NCBI GenBank assembly: GCA_002687775.1
Contig: NZBF01000011.1
Coordinates: 1 to 27,528, forward strand
Length of the DNA stretch: 27,528 nt
Reading direction: 5' to 3'
From: Nanobdellota archaeon
GTDB lineage: Archaea > Nanoarchaeota > Nanoarchaeia > Woesearchaeales > GW2011-AR9
Below, piece by piece: positions 1-6,599 of the stretch (position 1 is the first letter of the stretch; every line of letters begins with the position of its first letter). The notes below the pieces were generated by a model. It was given only the letters and a program-made list of their open reading frames with translations, was not told the DNA's origin and did no database searches. The position numbers and the translations under genes were made by a program.

Positions 1-1
1 A

Positions 2-217
2 GATATTGGTTATTTAGATAAGAAACATCACATCTCCGCTGCAATTTTACTTCCGGTAATCGCTTTTGTTAATGCGTTGACGATGGCCATGGTTGCAAAC
101 AAAATCATTGCCGATTTACCGTTTGTTTCCACTATGCCACATAACCCTATAATGATTGGAATTGTCTTTGCATTTGCATTTATTCTACCCTATGTTGAAC
201 AGAGAGTGAGAAATTAA
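2..217 (+). CDS. C-terminal end of a membrane protein, 5' end outside window
   Basis: An open frame enters from the left edge and ends at TAA 215-217, giving 71 residues. It holds two hydrophobic stretches, one about residues 14-36 (an Ala/Ile/Val-rich segment) and one about 47-63, joined by a short polar loop, and ends in a charged tail. This is the end of a multi-pass membrane protein. I do not recognise the family, and no start is visible. Its stop codon overlaps the stop codon of the converging gene on the minus strand through a shared TTAA. Confidence 0.6.
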   Translation, partial: DIGYLDKKHHISAAILLPVIAFVNALTMAMVANKIIADLPFVSTMPHNPIMIGIVFAFAFILPYVEQRVRN

Positions 218-570
218 CTCCCACCAATAATAATTATCCCAATAAGAATCAATGCTAATCCTGAATATTTGAACCTGTTCATTTTTTCCTGTAAATATCT
301 AATTGATAATATCACTGTCCATACATAGGTTAAAGAAACGAACGGGTACACAACACTTAATTTTTCTAAATTCAATGCAGACAAATAAAACACACCAGAA
401 ATTCCGTAATATGATATACCGGTAATAATGTTCAAATCCGAAAATAAATTCTTTAGTTTTACTTGACTTCCTTTCTTAAAATACAACGCTCCGTACGCAC
501 CCAAAAATGTCCCGATAAGCAATAAAAATAATGCAAGAAGATTAATCACGGATATCACTTCCATAACCAA
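214..570 (-). CDS. Small 4-TM transporter of the SMR/EamA (DMT) superfamily, second of a pair
   Basis: 118 residues with four predicted membrane helices, the size of a small-multidrug-resistance or ArnE/ArnF-type half transporter. The segment LSVVYPFVSLTYVW in the third helix region matches the usual A/L-x-x-YP-x-x-S-x-x-x-VW pattern of these proteins, and a short loop before the last helix carries the charged EKMNRFKYSG part. The gene starts inside the preceding SMR-like gene (29-base overlap; using the third codon, also ATG, it would be 23), so the two are translationally coupled and probably form a heterodimer. The substrate (a cation, a lipid-linked sugar or other) cannot be told from sequence. 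It is the last gene of the secF-secD operon. Confidence 0.75.
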   Translation of the reverse strand: MVMEVISVINLLALFLLLIGTFLGAYGALYFKKGSQVKLKNLFSDLNIITGISYYGISGVFYLSALNLEKLSVVYPFVSLTYVWTVILSIRYLQEKMNRFKYSGLALILIGIIIIGGS

Positions 571-895
571 TTAAGCTCACACCAAATAATATAGTAATGA
601 CACCAATCCATTGATGAGATGAAACTACTTCTCCCACAAATGGACTATTAAGGATAATCCAAACAAAACTACTCGCCATGATGGGGTACACAACGCTTAA
701 TTCTCCGTCACGAAGAGCCCGTAAAAATAAAATCATTGCTAATCCGTACGAAGCAGTTCCAGCAAGAAATGGAACATTTAGATACGCAAGTAAATCAGTT
801 CCATGCGAACCAATTTTCCATAAAAATTGCCCAGCTGTCACAAAAATTGTACTCAATAACGCAAACAAAATCGCTCTTTTTGAAGTTCGTCCCAT
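542..895 (-). CDS. Small 4-TM transporter of the SMR/EamA (DMT) superfamily, first of a pair
   Basis: 117 residues with four hydrophobic helices. It shares the motif ELSVVYPIMASSFVWI with its downstream neighbour, which has LSVVYPFVSLTYVW at the equivalent place, and the N-terminal helix has a GQFLWK motif reminiscent of EamA halves. The ATG follows the secD stop codon after one base, so it is part of the same transcript. Two adjacent, overlapping, diverged SMR-like genes usually mean a hetero-oligomeric exporter or flippase (known for paired SMR and ArnE/ArnF proteins). A link with Sec is suggested by the operon only; the substrate is unknown. Confidence 0.75.
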   Translation of the reverse strand: MGRTSKRAILFALLSTIFVTAGQFLWKIGSHGTDLLAYLNVPFLAGTASYGLAMILFLRALRDGELSVVYPIMASSFVWIILNSPFVGEVVSSHQWIGVITILFGVSLIGYGSDIRD

Positions 896-896
896 G

Positions 897-2453
897 TTAA
901 TCTTGTAATAATGTTTCTAACATTGCTGCGTATGCCGGTCGTACCACCAACACCCCGAATGATATACCTGCGATGGTCGTGAACGCGAAACCTTTCAACA
1001 ACCCAGCACCAGCGAACCATAACGGAATCATTCCAACAACAGTGGTAAAGTATGCAGCCATGATAATAAACATTGCGTTTTTGATTTTCTTTTTCCAGTC
1101 ATGGACAACTTCACCGCCTAATATCTCATCAGTAATAATAATAAGATGATCAACACCAGTCCCTACTACAATAATGATACCTGCGAGTGACGCGAGATCC
1201 AAGTTCCAACCTACTAATGCAGCGAATCCAAGAATTAAAATAACTTCTGATAATAAAGTAATGACAAGGGGGATTGTGACAATAAATTTTCGATATCGTA
1301 TGAATATAATAGTAGCTACAGCAAGCAGTGCTAGTAATCCAACTTGAATCGCATTGTCTAAAAATGCTTTTCCTAATGTAGGACTTAACGCATCAACTTT
1401 TACGATATCTAATGTTACCGGTAAACTTCCAGTGATAATGATTGTTTGTAATCTTTTCATGTTTGTTAAAGAATTTTGTACTGCTTCCTGCTGAGTTCTT
1501 CCTTCCCCAGAACCAGAAATTTGAATGTCAGTTGTTGCCCGACCTTTCAATTCCGCACCAATTCTTAACGTATCAACAATTTGATCATCCAAATATAAGT
1601 CTAAATCTTTTTCTAAATAAGTTTGACCTTGATCATTCACAACTGCTAATGCTCCAGTAATGTCTGCCTGTCTCTGGGCAGCTTCAGGTGATAAACTGAT
1701 ACTAAATGAAAATCTACACGAACTTCCCGTTTCATAATCTCCACATCCCTGCTGAGGATCAATGCCTGAACAATCTGCACTTCTACAAACGTAAGTAATA
1801 TCATTTTTCCCGCCGATAAAAACAGTTTCATTGCCAATCTTTGCCTCAAATTTTCCTTGCTCTGAAACAAGTTGTGTAACTTCTTCCTCACTTAAACCGG
1901 CAATTTCCACAACAATAAAATATTGACCAGCCAAATCACTTGCTTGTCGAACGACGATGTCACTTAACCCGTAAATGTTTAGTCGTTCTTCCAAACTTGA
2001 TACAATCAATTCAAGATCTTCCTGAGAAACTTGCTCCGTTGGTTGTAATAAGACACGAGTACCTCCTGCTAAATCAAGACCTTTCCGAATATTCGATGTA
2101 GGTGGTTCCCCTAATCGTAATCCTAAATCTTTACTTTCAGGAACCAAAACTCGATACACTCGTTCATTCGTTTCAATGATGACGCTAGTGTTTACAACTA
2201 AACCATTTTCAACAGAAGAGTACTCTGCCAATGAAGCAAGTGGTAACCCGTTCACACTAACAATCCTTTCTTTCAATAATGGAGAAATGCCAGCTTTCGG
2301 CAGAGGAATTCCTGAATCAGCAGCTGTCGAATTAGGCGTGATTCCAAGTATGGTTAATCCCTCAGCTCCTGGACTTGGTCTTATTGACACTAAAGAAAAT
2401 ATTAAAAAGATAATCAACAAAATTACACGTCCATTCTTGAATAATTTTTTCAT
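897..2453 (-). CDS. secD: Protein-export membrane protein SecD
   Basis: 518 residues. SecD works with SecF in the membrane to help proteins through the Sec channel; archaea have both but lack SecA. One N-terminal helix (about 8-25) is followed by a PDZ-like stretch (about 32-75), then the family motif GLDLAGGTRVLL at 125-136 opening the large external P1 domain, and a block of five helices from about 365 to the end with the conserved region around residues 425-440 (GIIIVVGTGVDHLIII). Length fits archaeal SecD. Its ATG overlaps the secF stop as ATGA (4 bases), so translation is coupled. Order secF then secD is the reverse of the usual bacterial order. Confidence 0.95.
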   Translation of the reverse strand: MKKLFKNGRVILLIIFLIFSLVSIRPSPGAEGLTILGITPNSTAADSGIPLPKAGISPLLKERIVSVNGLPLASLAEYSSVENGLVVNTSVIIETNERVYRVLVPESKDLGLRLGEPPTSNIRKGLDLAGGTRVLLQPTEQVSQEDLELIVSSLEERLNIYGLSDIVVRQASDLAGQYFIVVEIAGLSEEEVTQLVSEQGKFEAKIGNETVFIGGKNDITYVCRSADCSGIDPQQGCGDYETGSSCRFSFSISLSPEAAQRQADITGALAVVNDQGQTYLEKDLDLYLDDQIVDTLRIGAELKGRATTDIQISGSGEGRTQQEAVQNSLTNMKRLQTIIITGSLPVTLDIVKVDALSPTLGKAFLDNAIQVGLLALLAVATIIFIRYRKFIVTIPLVITLLSEVILILGFAALVGWNLDLASLAGIIIVVGTGVDHLIIITDEILGGEVVHDWKKKIKNAMFIIMAAYFTTVVGMIPLWFAGAGLLKGFAFTTIAGISFGVLVVRPAYAAMLETLLQD

Positions 2454-3322
2454 TGTTTAAGGTACCATTTCAATATGGCCACGTTTTGAATCCATGTCAT
2501 GAAAAAGTCAACAATTAATCCAATCAATAAGATTACCATAATTTGTTTAATAACGACACTTTTCACAAAAATTAATGCGATGAGAATAACCGTCAATGTG
2601 GTAGTTGTCATTAACACTCCAGTTTTCATAGCTTCTTCTACTCGTTGCATGAATGGCAAATGTTTCCTTTTCAACACTTTAGTTGTAAGAAGCATGTCAG
2701 TATCAACCGAGTAACCAATTAACATCAAAAATGCAGCAACTCCGGCTGTTGATAAACTGATACCTGTCAAATTAAATATAGAAACAGTAACGATTAAATC
2801 AGATGCCGCAGCAGCAATGACCGCGATGCTTGGTACCAAAGATCGGAAATAGATAAGAACAACAAGTCCCATTAAGAAAAATGCTACCAGTAAAGCTGTT
2901 ATAGTTTGCCTGAAAAAACTTTTCCCTAAACTTGATCCAATTACTTCAACTGTATAATCTTCCTCAGTTAATCCTAATTTCGTGGTAATGGAATTTGTTA
3001 AGAAATTAATTTCCTCCTCCTCTTGTGCATCAGCGTCAATTGTTAATCCAATTTGTTTCCCGCCTTGATTGATACTTCTTACTTGTACATCTCCACGAGG
3101 AAATTCAGTTTCCAGGAAAGCTTGCAAATCGGACACCGAATGTACTTGATTAATAGTGATACTTGAACCACCTTTTAAGCTCACTCCTTTGTTCACAAAA
3201 TCGCCAGTGGCTGCAAATTGCATACCAATTTGAATAAATGCAAAGAGAACTAAAGCTATCGTTACAAATATTAGTTTCATCACATTCTTCTCATACCAAT
3301 GAAGAAGCTTTTCTTTAGACAT
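2450..3322 (-). CDS. secF: Protein-export membrane protein SecF
   Basis: 290 residues, usual for archaeal SecF. A first helix (about 14-33) is followed by the family motif GVSLKGGSSITI near residues 46-57, an external domain to about 125, and five further helices; the stretch with IGYSVDTDMLL is the conserved SecD/SecF membrane motif. It is the first gene of a four-gene operon (secF-secD and two SMR-like proteins). A TATA box at 3345-3352 is centred 26 bases before the ATG, so the mRNA is probably leaderless; that box overlaps the stop codon of pyrG upstream, so promoter and coding end share bases. Confidence 0.95.
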   Translation of the reverse strand: MSKEKLLHWYEKNVMKLIFVTIALVLFAFIQIGMQFAATGDFVNKGVSLKGGSSITINQVHSVSDLQAFLETEFPRGDVQVRSINQGGKQIGLTIDADAQEEEEINFLTNSITTKLGLTEEDYTVEVIGSSLGKSFFRQTITALLVAFFLMGLVVLIYFRSLVPSIAVIAAAASDLIVTVSIFNLTGISLSTAGVAAFLMLIGYSVDTDMLLTTKVLKRKHLPFMQRVEEAMKTGVLMTTTTLTVILIALIFVKSVVIKQIMVILLIGLIVDFFMTWIQNVAILKWYLKQ

Positions 3323-3344
3323 TACTGCCTAGAATTTTAGGGGT

Positions 3345-3352
3345 TTTATAAA
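3345..3352 (-). promoter_or_regulatory. TATA box of the secF-secD operon
   Basis: TTTATAAA centred 26 bases before the secF ATG. It overlaps the pyrG stop codon. Confidence 0.7.
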
Positions 3353-5058
3353 GATTGTGATGGATTGGCTTCAACTACCACTTTCATAAATCCTAAATAT
3401 AATGGATTTGGCTGTAATGGTTTGGAAGTAAATTCAGGGTGACATTGCACTCCAACAAAATAGGGGTGACTTGGCAATTCCAAAATTTGCATAATTTCTC
3501 TACCTGGCGCTTTCCCAGAAAAAACTAATCCATTCTCTTCAAATTGTTTGATATAGGAGGGATTACATTCCCACCTATGTCTGAACCTTTCACGAACGGG
3601 AAATCCATTATACAACGTAGAAGCTTTACTTCCTTCTTTAATTTCAACGTCAAAACCGCCAAGTCGCATGTTACCACCTAATGTTTCAATATTTTCCTGT
3701 TCAGGAAGCAAATCAATAACGGGATGTCTACATTGCTTGTCAATTTCAGTTGAATTGGCACCTTCCAATTTACAAACGTTGCGTGCATATTCAATCAACG
3801 CCATTTGAAATCCGTAACATAATCCTAAGTAAGGGATATTATTTTCTCGGGCATATTTTATACAATTTATTTTTCCTTCACTTCCTCTACTACCAAAAGC
3901 GCCAGGTACAATGATACCTTGCACATCTTTCAACGCTTCTTTCGTTGCAAATTCATCCAAATCTGTCGTATCAATCCATTTCAAATTGACTTTAACTCCA
4001 GTATGTGTCCCTGCATGTTCTAACGCTTTAATTATTGACGCGTAAGAGTCACGTAGCGCCGTATACTTGCCAGTCATTGCAATGGTAACTTCCTGTTTCA
4101 AATGCATAATCTTTTGAACGTACCGTTCCCATTTTTGTCTCTCCAGGTAATCAGGTTTAACACGATCGCGTAAATGTAGCATATCGATAGTTTGGTCAGC
4201 TAGATGTGCCTGCTCAAGCATTCGTGGGATAAGGTAAATACTTTCACTATCATGTACACTTACTACTCGGTCAACAGGCACATTCGCGGATACAGATATT
4301 TTCTCACGAACTTTCTGTGCAACTTCATTGTCACACCTACAAGCAATGATGTCTGGTTGAATTCCAGCACCCATCAATAATTTTAATCCTAGCTGTGCAG
4401 CTTTACTTTTCTGCTCTCCAAGAAACTTCGGTGATATCACATAAGTTAATGCAACGTTGATAACATTATCTTTTCCTTCTTCATACTGTAATTCGCGCAT
4501 GGCTTCAATGAAATAATTATTTTCTACATCTCCTACGGTGCCGCCAATTTCAACGAAAACCACATCTGCTTTTGAAGTCATGGCCAAATTTCGAACAAAC
4601 CGTTTAATTTCTCCCGTTACGTGAGGGATGAATTGCACATCCCTTCCTAAATAACCACCTTGCCGCTCCCGGTTCAAGATTTGACTAAACAATTTCCCAC
4701 CCGTTAAATAATTATTTTTTGTCAAATTAATACCAAGAAACCGTTCGTACGTTCCAAGATCCATGTCAGATTCTGTTCCATCATCAAGAATGAACACTTC
4801 CCCATGTCTGAATGGATTTAATGTGCCAGCGTCTTGGTTCAAGTATCCGTCAAATTTCATAATACTTACGTTAAGTCCTTTCAATTGTAACAATTTAGCT
4901 AAACTTGAAGCAAATATTCCTTTACCTAAACCAGACATCACTGTTCCTGAGACAATTACATATTTAGTCTTCCCTTTTTGATAACCATCTGGTAGGGGCG
5001 AGTAAAATTCGTTTTCTTCTGTTTTATGAGCAACTTCGTCTAGAATATCGTTGTGCAT
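3346..5058 (-). CDS. pyrG: CTP synthase
   Basis: Makes CTP from UTP using ATP and glutamine. The N-terminal synthetase part has the P-loop-like KYVIVSGTVMSGLGKGI and the DGYLNQDAGTLNP signature; the C-terminal class I glutamine amidotransferase part has its nucleophile in LGLCYGFQ (Cys about 414) and its His-Glu pair in VQCHPEF near the end. Before the synthetase motif there is an extra stretch of about 30 polar residues. The frame could start at 5067, but a TATA-like element at 5081-5088 lies 26 bases before ATG 5058 and only 18 before 5067; following the promoter spacing seen across this window I prefer 5058 (570 residues). It is transcribed away from the gene at 5163. Confidence 0.95.
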   Translation of the reverse strand: MHNDILDEVAHKTEENEFYSPLPDGYQKGKTKYVIVSGTVMSGLGKGIFASSLAKLLQLKGLNVSIMKFDGYLNQDAGTLNPFRHGEVFILDDGTESDMDLGTYERFLGINLTKNNYLTGGKLFSQILNRERQGGYLGRDVQFIPHVTGEIKRFVRNLAMTSKADVVFVEIGGTVGDVENNYFIEAMRELQYEEGKDNVINVALTYVISPKFLGEQKSKAAQLGLKLLMGAGIQPDIIACRCDNEVAQKVREKISVSANVPVDRVVSVHDSESIYLIPRMLEQAHLADQTIDMLHLRDRVKPDYLERQKWERYVQKIMHLKQEVTIAMTGKYTALRDSYASIIKALEHAGTHTGVKVNLKWIDTTDLDEFATKEALKDVQGIIVPGAFGSRGSEGKINCIKYARENNIPYLGLCYGFQMALIEYARNVCKLEGANSTEIDKQCRHPVIDLLPEQENIETLGGNMRLGGFDVEIKEGSKASTLYNGFPVRERFRHRWECNPSYIKQFEENGLVFSGKAPGREIMQILELPSHPYFVGVQCHPEFTSKPLQPNPLYLGFMKVVVEANPSQSL

Positions 5059-5080
5059 GAACTTCATGTTCGTTCATCCT

Positions 5081-5088
5081 ATTTTAAT
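5081..5088 (-). promoter_or_regulatory. TATA-like element of pyrG
   Basis: ATTAAAAT on the minus strand, centred 26 bases before ATG 5058; it supports the shorter start. Confidence 0.5.
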
Positions 5089-5133
5089 ATTTGTTTACTT
5101 CATTACAGCTTTTGCAACGTCTCCATCGAAAAT

Positions 5134-5141
5134 ATTATATA
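5134..5141 (+). promoter_or_regulatory. TATA box of the gene at 5163
   Basis: ATTATATA centred 25 bases before the ATG; leaderless mRNA expected. Confidence 0.6.
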
Positions 5142-5162
5142 CTATGAAAACATGAAATTTGT

Positions 5163-5591
5163 ATGTCTGAAGTTTATGTTGCTTTTGTAAAACAAGAGGA
5201 AATTTCTCACAGATATAATCCTCAAAATGCCCATGGTTGTTTCGCGGTTGGCGGTTTGTTAGATGTAGAAGCTCGACGGCTTGACGTTATGCTAGTAGTT
5301 CATGATCAAGTGAAGTTAGGCACAGTCTCACTCGATACCATTGTTGGTGGTCCTGAGAAAGAAAAAGCCCGTTTTGATCAATTTGCAATAACTCATTATG
5401 GAAGTACGATTGCACTTGGTGATTACGAAATTTGTGTGGATGCATTTGCATATGAAGCAGAAATACCCGAAATGGTAAGAGAAATTGATCTTAATTATTT
5501 GAGACATTTAAGAACGACCAGAGATGCTTCTAATCAAACACTGACTCCAAAGGAAGAAGAGCATTTAAGAACATTGGAAGCAAAGTATTAA
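5163..5591 (+). CDS. Uncharacterised 142-residue protein
   Basis: A soluble, mixed alpha/beta-looking protein with no signal peptide or membrane segment. The first two thirds look like alternating strands (for example a DVMLVVHDQVKLGTVSL stretch), and the C-terminus (about residue 108 on) is charged and helical. I recognise no family or catalytic motif. The start is supported by a TATA box at 5134-5141, centred 25 bases before the ATG. Codon use resembles its neighbours. It is followed by the Fap7-like kinase, which has its own promoter, so no operon partner hints at its job. Confidence 0.7.
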   Translation: MSEVYVAFVKQEEISHRYNPQNAHGCFAVGGLLDVEARRLDVMLVVHDQVKLGTVSLDTIVGGPEKEKARFDQFAITHYGSTIALGDYEICVDAFAYEAEIPEMVREIDLNYLRHLRTTRDASNQTLTPKEEEHLRTLEAKY

Positions 5592-5597
5592 CGAACA

Positions 5598-5605
5598 TTT
5601 ATATT
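5598..5605 (+). promoter_or_regulatory. TATA box of the Fap7-like kinase gene
   Basis: TTTATATT centred 25 bases before the ATG at 5627. Confidence 0.65.
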
Positions 5606-5626
5606 TACTTATTCTCTTCTTTATGT

Positions 5627-6088
5627 ATGAAAAAGGTTATTGTCATCACAGGAACACCTGGAACAGGTAAATCGACTTTAGCAAAAAAGTTAGCAAAGGA
5701 AACAAGATTAACCAGATTGGATATTTCTCAGTATTACAAAGACATTTCCATTTCATTTAGTAAAGAAAAGAAATGTTACACAGTTGATGTGAAAAAGTTA
5801 GAAAAGTTAGTGAAGGAAAAACTCAAAGAATCTGAAGGTTTGATTATTGATTCTCACATTGCTCATTTATTGAAAAAAGTTGACTTATCTATTGTGTTAA
5901 CTTGCAAGAATTTGAAAATGCTCGAAAAGAGATTACAAAAACGAGGTTATTCAAAAAAGAAAATTAGAGAAAATCTTGATGCAGAAATCTTTCAAGTTTG
6001 TTTATTGGAATCGAAGGAAAAACATAAAACTATTGAATTTGATTGTCAAGAGAAAGATATGTTAAATAAAGTAAAGAAAAAATTATAA
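5627..6088 (+). CDS. Adenylate kinase of the AK6/Fap7 type (ribosome biogenesis)
   Basis: 153 residues. The P-loop GTPGTGKS is at 9-16 right at the start, IIDSHIAHLL (about 74-83) matches the IDSH-x-x-H motif of the AK6/hCINAP/Fap7 family, and RGYSKKKIRENLDAEI matches the family's RGY...KI-x-EN-x-x-AEI lid region. These enzymes bind adenine nucleotides and, in eukaryotes and archaea, assist late maturation of small-subunit rRNA; activity here is inferred from the family. It is slightly shorter than typical members. A TATA box at 5598-5605 lies 25 bases before the ATG, giving a leaderless monocistronic mRNA. Confidence 0.88.
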   Translation: MKKVIVITGTPGTGKSTLAKKLAKETRLTRLDISQYYKDISISFSKEKKCYTVDVKKLEKLVKEKLKESEGLIIDSHIAHLLKKVDLSIVLTCKNLKMLEKRLQKRGYSKKKIRENLDAEIFQVCLLESKEKHKTIEFDCQEKDMLNKVKKKL

Positions 6089-6089
6089 A
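6082..6089 (+). promoter_or_regulatory. TATA box of the gene at 6112
   Basis: ATTATAAA centred 26 bases before the ATG; overlaps the stop of the kinase gene. Confidence 0.6.
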
Positions 6090-6111
6090 CTTTCTACTCT
6101 ACAATATTGAC

Positions 6112-6558
6112 ATGTATCTTGACCAAGATGTACTCAAACAATTTGTTGAATTAAAAAACCAATGGCAAACTCATTGTGACTCTGTTTCATATAGTTCCAA
6201 TCCAATGGATTATACCGATTGTGATGCTTATAGAGAAATTGCAGCCATGGGTGAGGAAGCATTGCCGTATGTTCATTGGGTTTTAAAAGATCCTGGCGAT
6301 GAACATAGCACATTTCCCATATTTGGTTGGTTTCGCTTAGTGCAAGAAATCACTGACAATAAATTAACTCCTCCCGAACATATCAGCGGAATGGTCGATC
6401 AAGTCAATCAGTATACGAGATTATGGTTAGCAAAAAATAAATACACGGCGGATGGAAGAACATTTCCGGTAGAAGAAGACACTGATTTAGATCCTTTGTT
6501 TAATCACGTACTGAGAAGTTATCCACCTCAAGCAAAACCAGTTATTCCCAAAAATTAG
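6112..6558 (+). CDS. Uncharacterised 148-residue helical protein
   Basis: Soluble, no signal peptide. The pattern YREIAAMGEEALPYVHWVL, a short acidic loop, then GWFRLVQEITDNKL looks like two HEAT-like helices; I have seen similar stretches in small bacterial proteins where an AYREI-x-x-MG-x-x-ALP motif precedes a W-x-x-L-x-x-ITG motif, but I cannot name a function. The C-terminal third is rich in aromatic and acidic residues and ends in a Pro/Lys tail. A TATA box at 6082-6089, inside the 3' end of the kinase gene, sits 26 bases before the ATG. No operon partner. Confidence 0.72.
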   Translation: MYLDQDVLKQFVELKNQWQTHCDSVSYSSNPMDYTDCDAYREIAAMGEEALPYVHWVLKDPGDEHSTFPIFGWFRLVQEITDNKLTPPEHISGMVDQVNQYTRLWLAKNKYTADGRTFPVEEDTDLDPLFNHVLRSYPPQAKPVIPKN

Positions 6559-6568
6559 AGCACAAAAG

Positions 6569-6576
6569 TATTTAAA
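6569..6576 (+). promoter_or_regulatory. TATA box of the aRF1 operon
   Basis: TATTTAAA centred 27 bases before the ATG at 6600; leaderless mRNA expected for aRF1 and the following protease gene. Confidence 0.7.
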
Positions 6577-6599
6577 TCACTTACTACACTTCTCTATTT

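Noticed and set aside
214..895. A single EamA transporter broken by a frameshift
   Set aside because: Each half has its own start, normal length and four helices; overlapping SMR-type pairs are known, so two genes are more likely.
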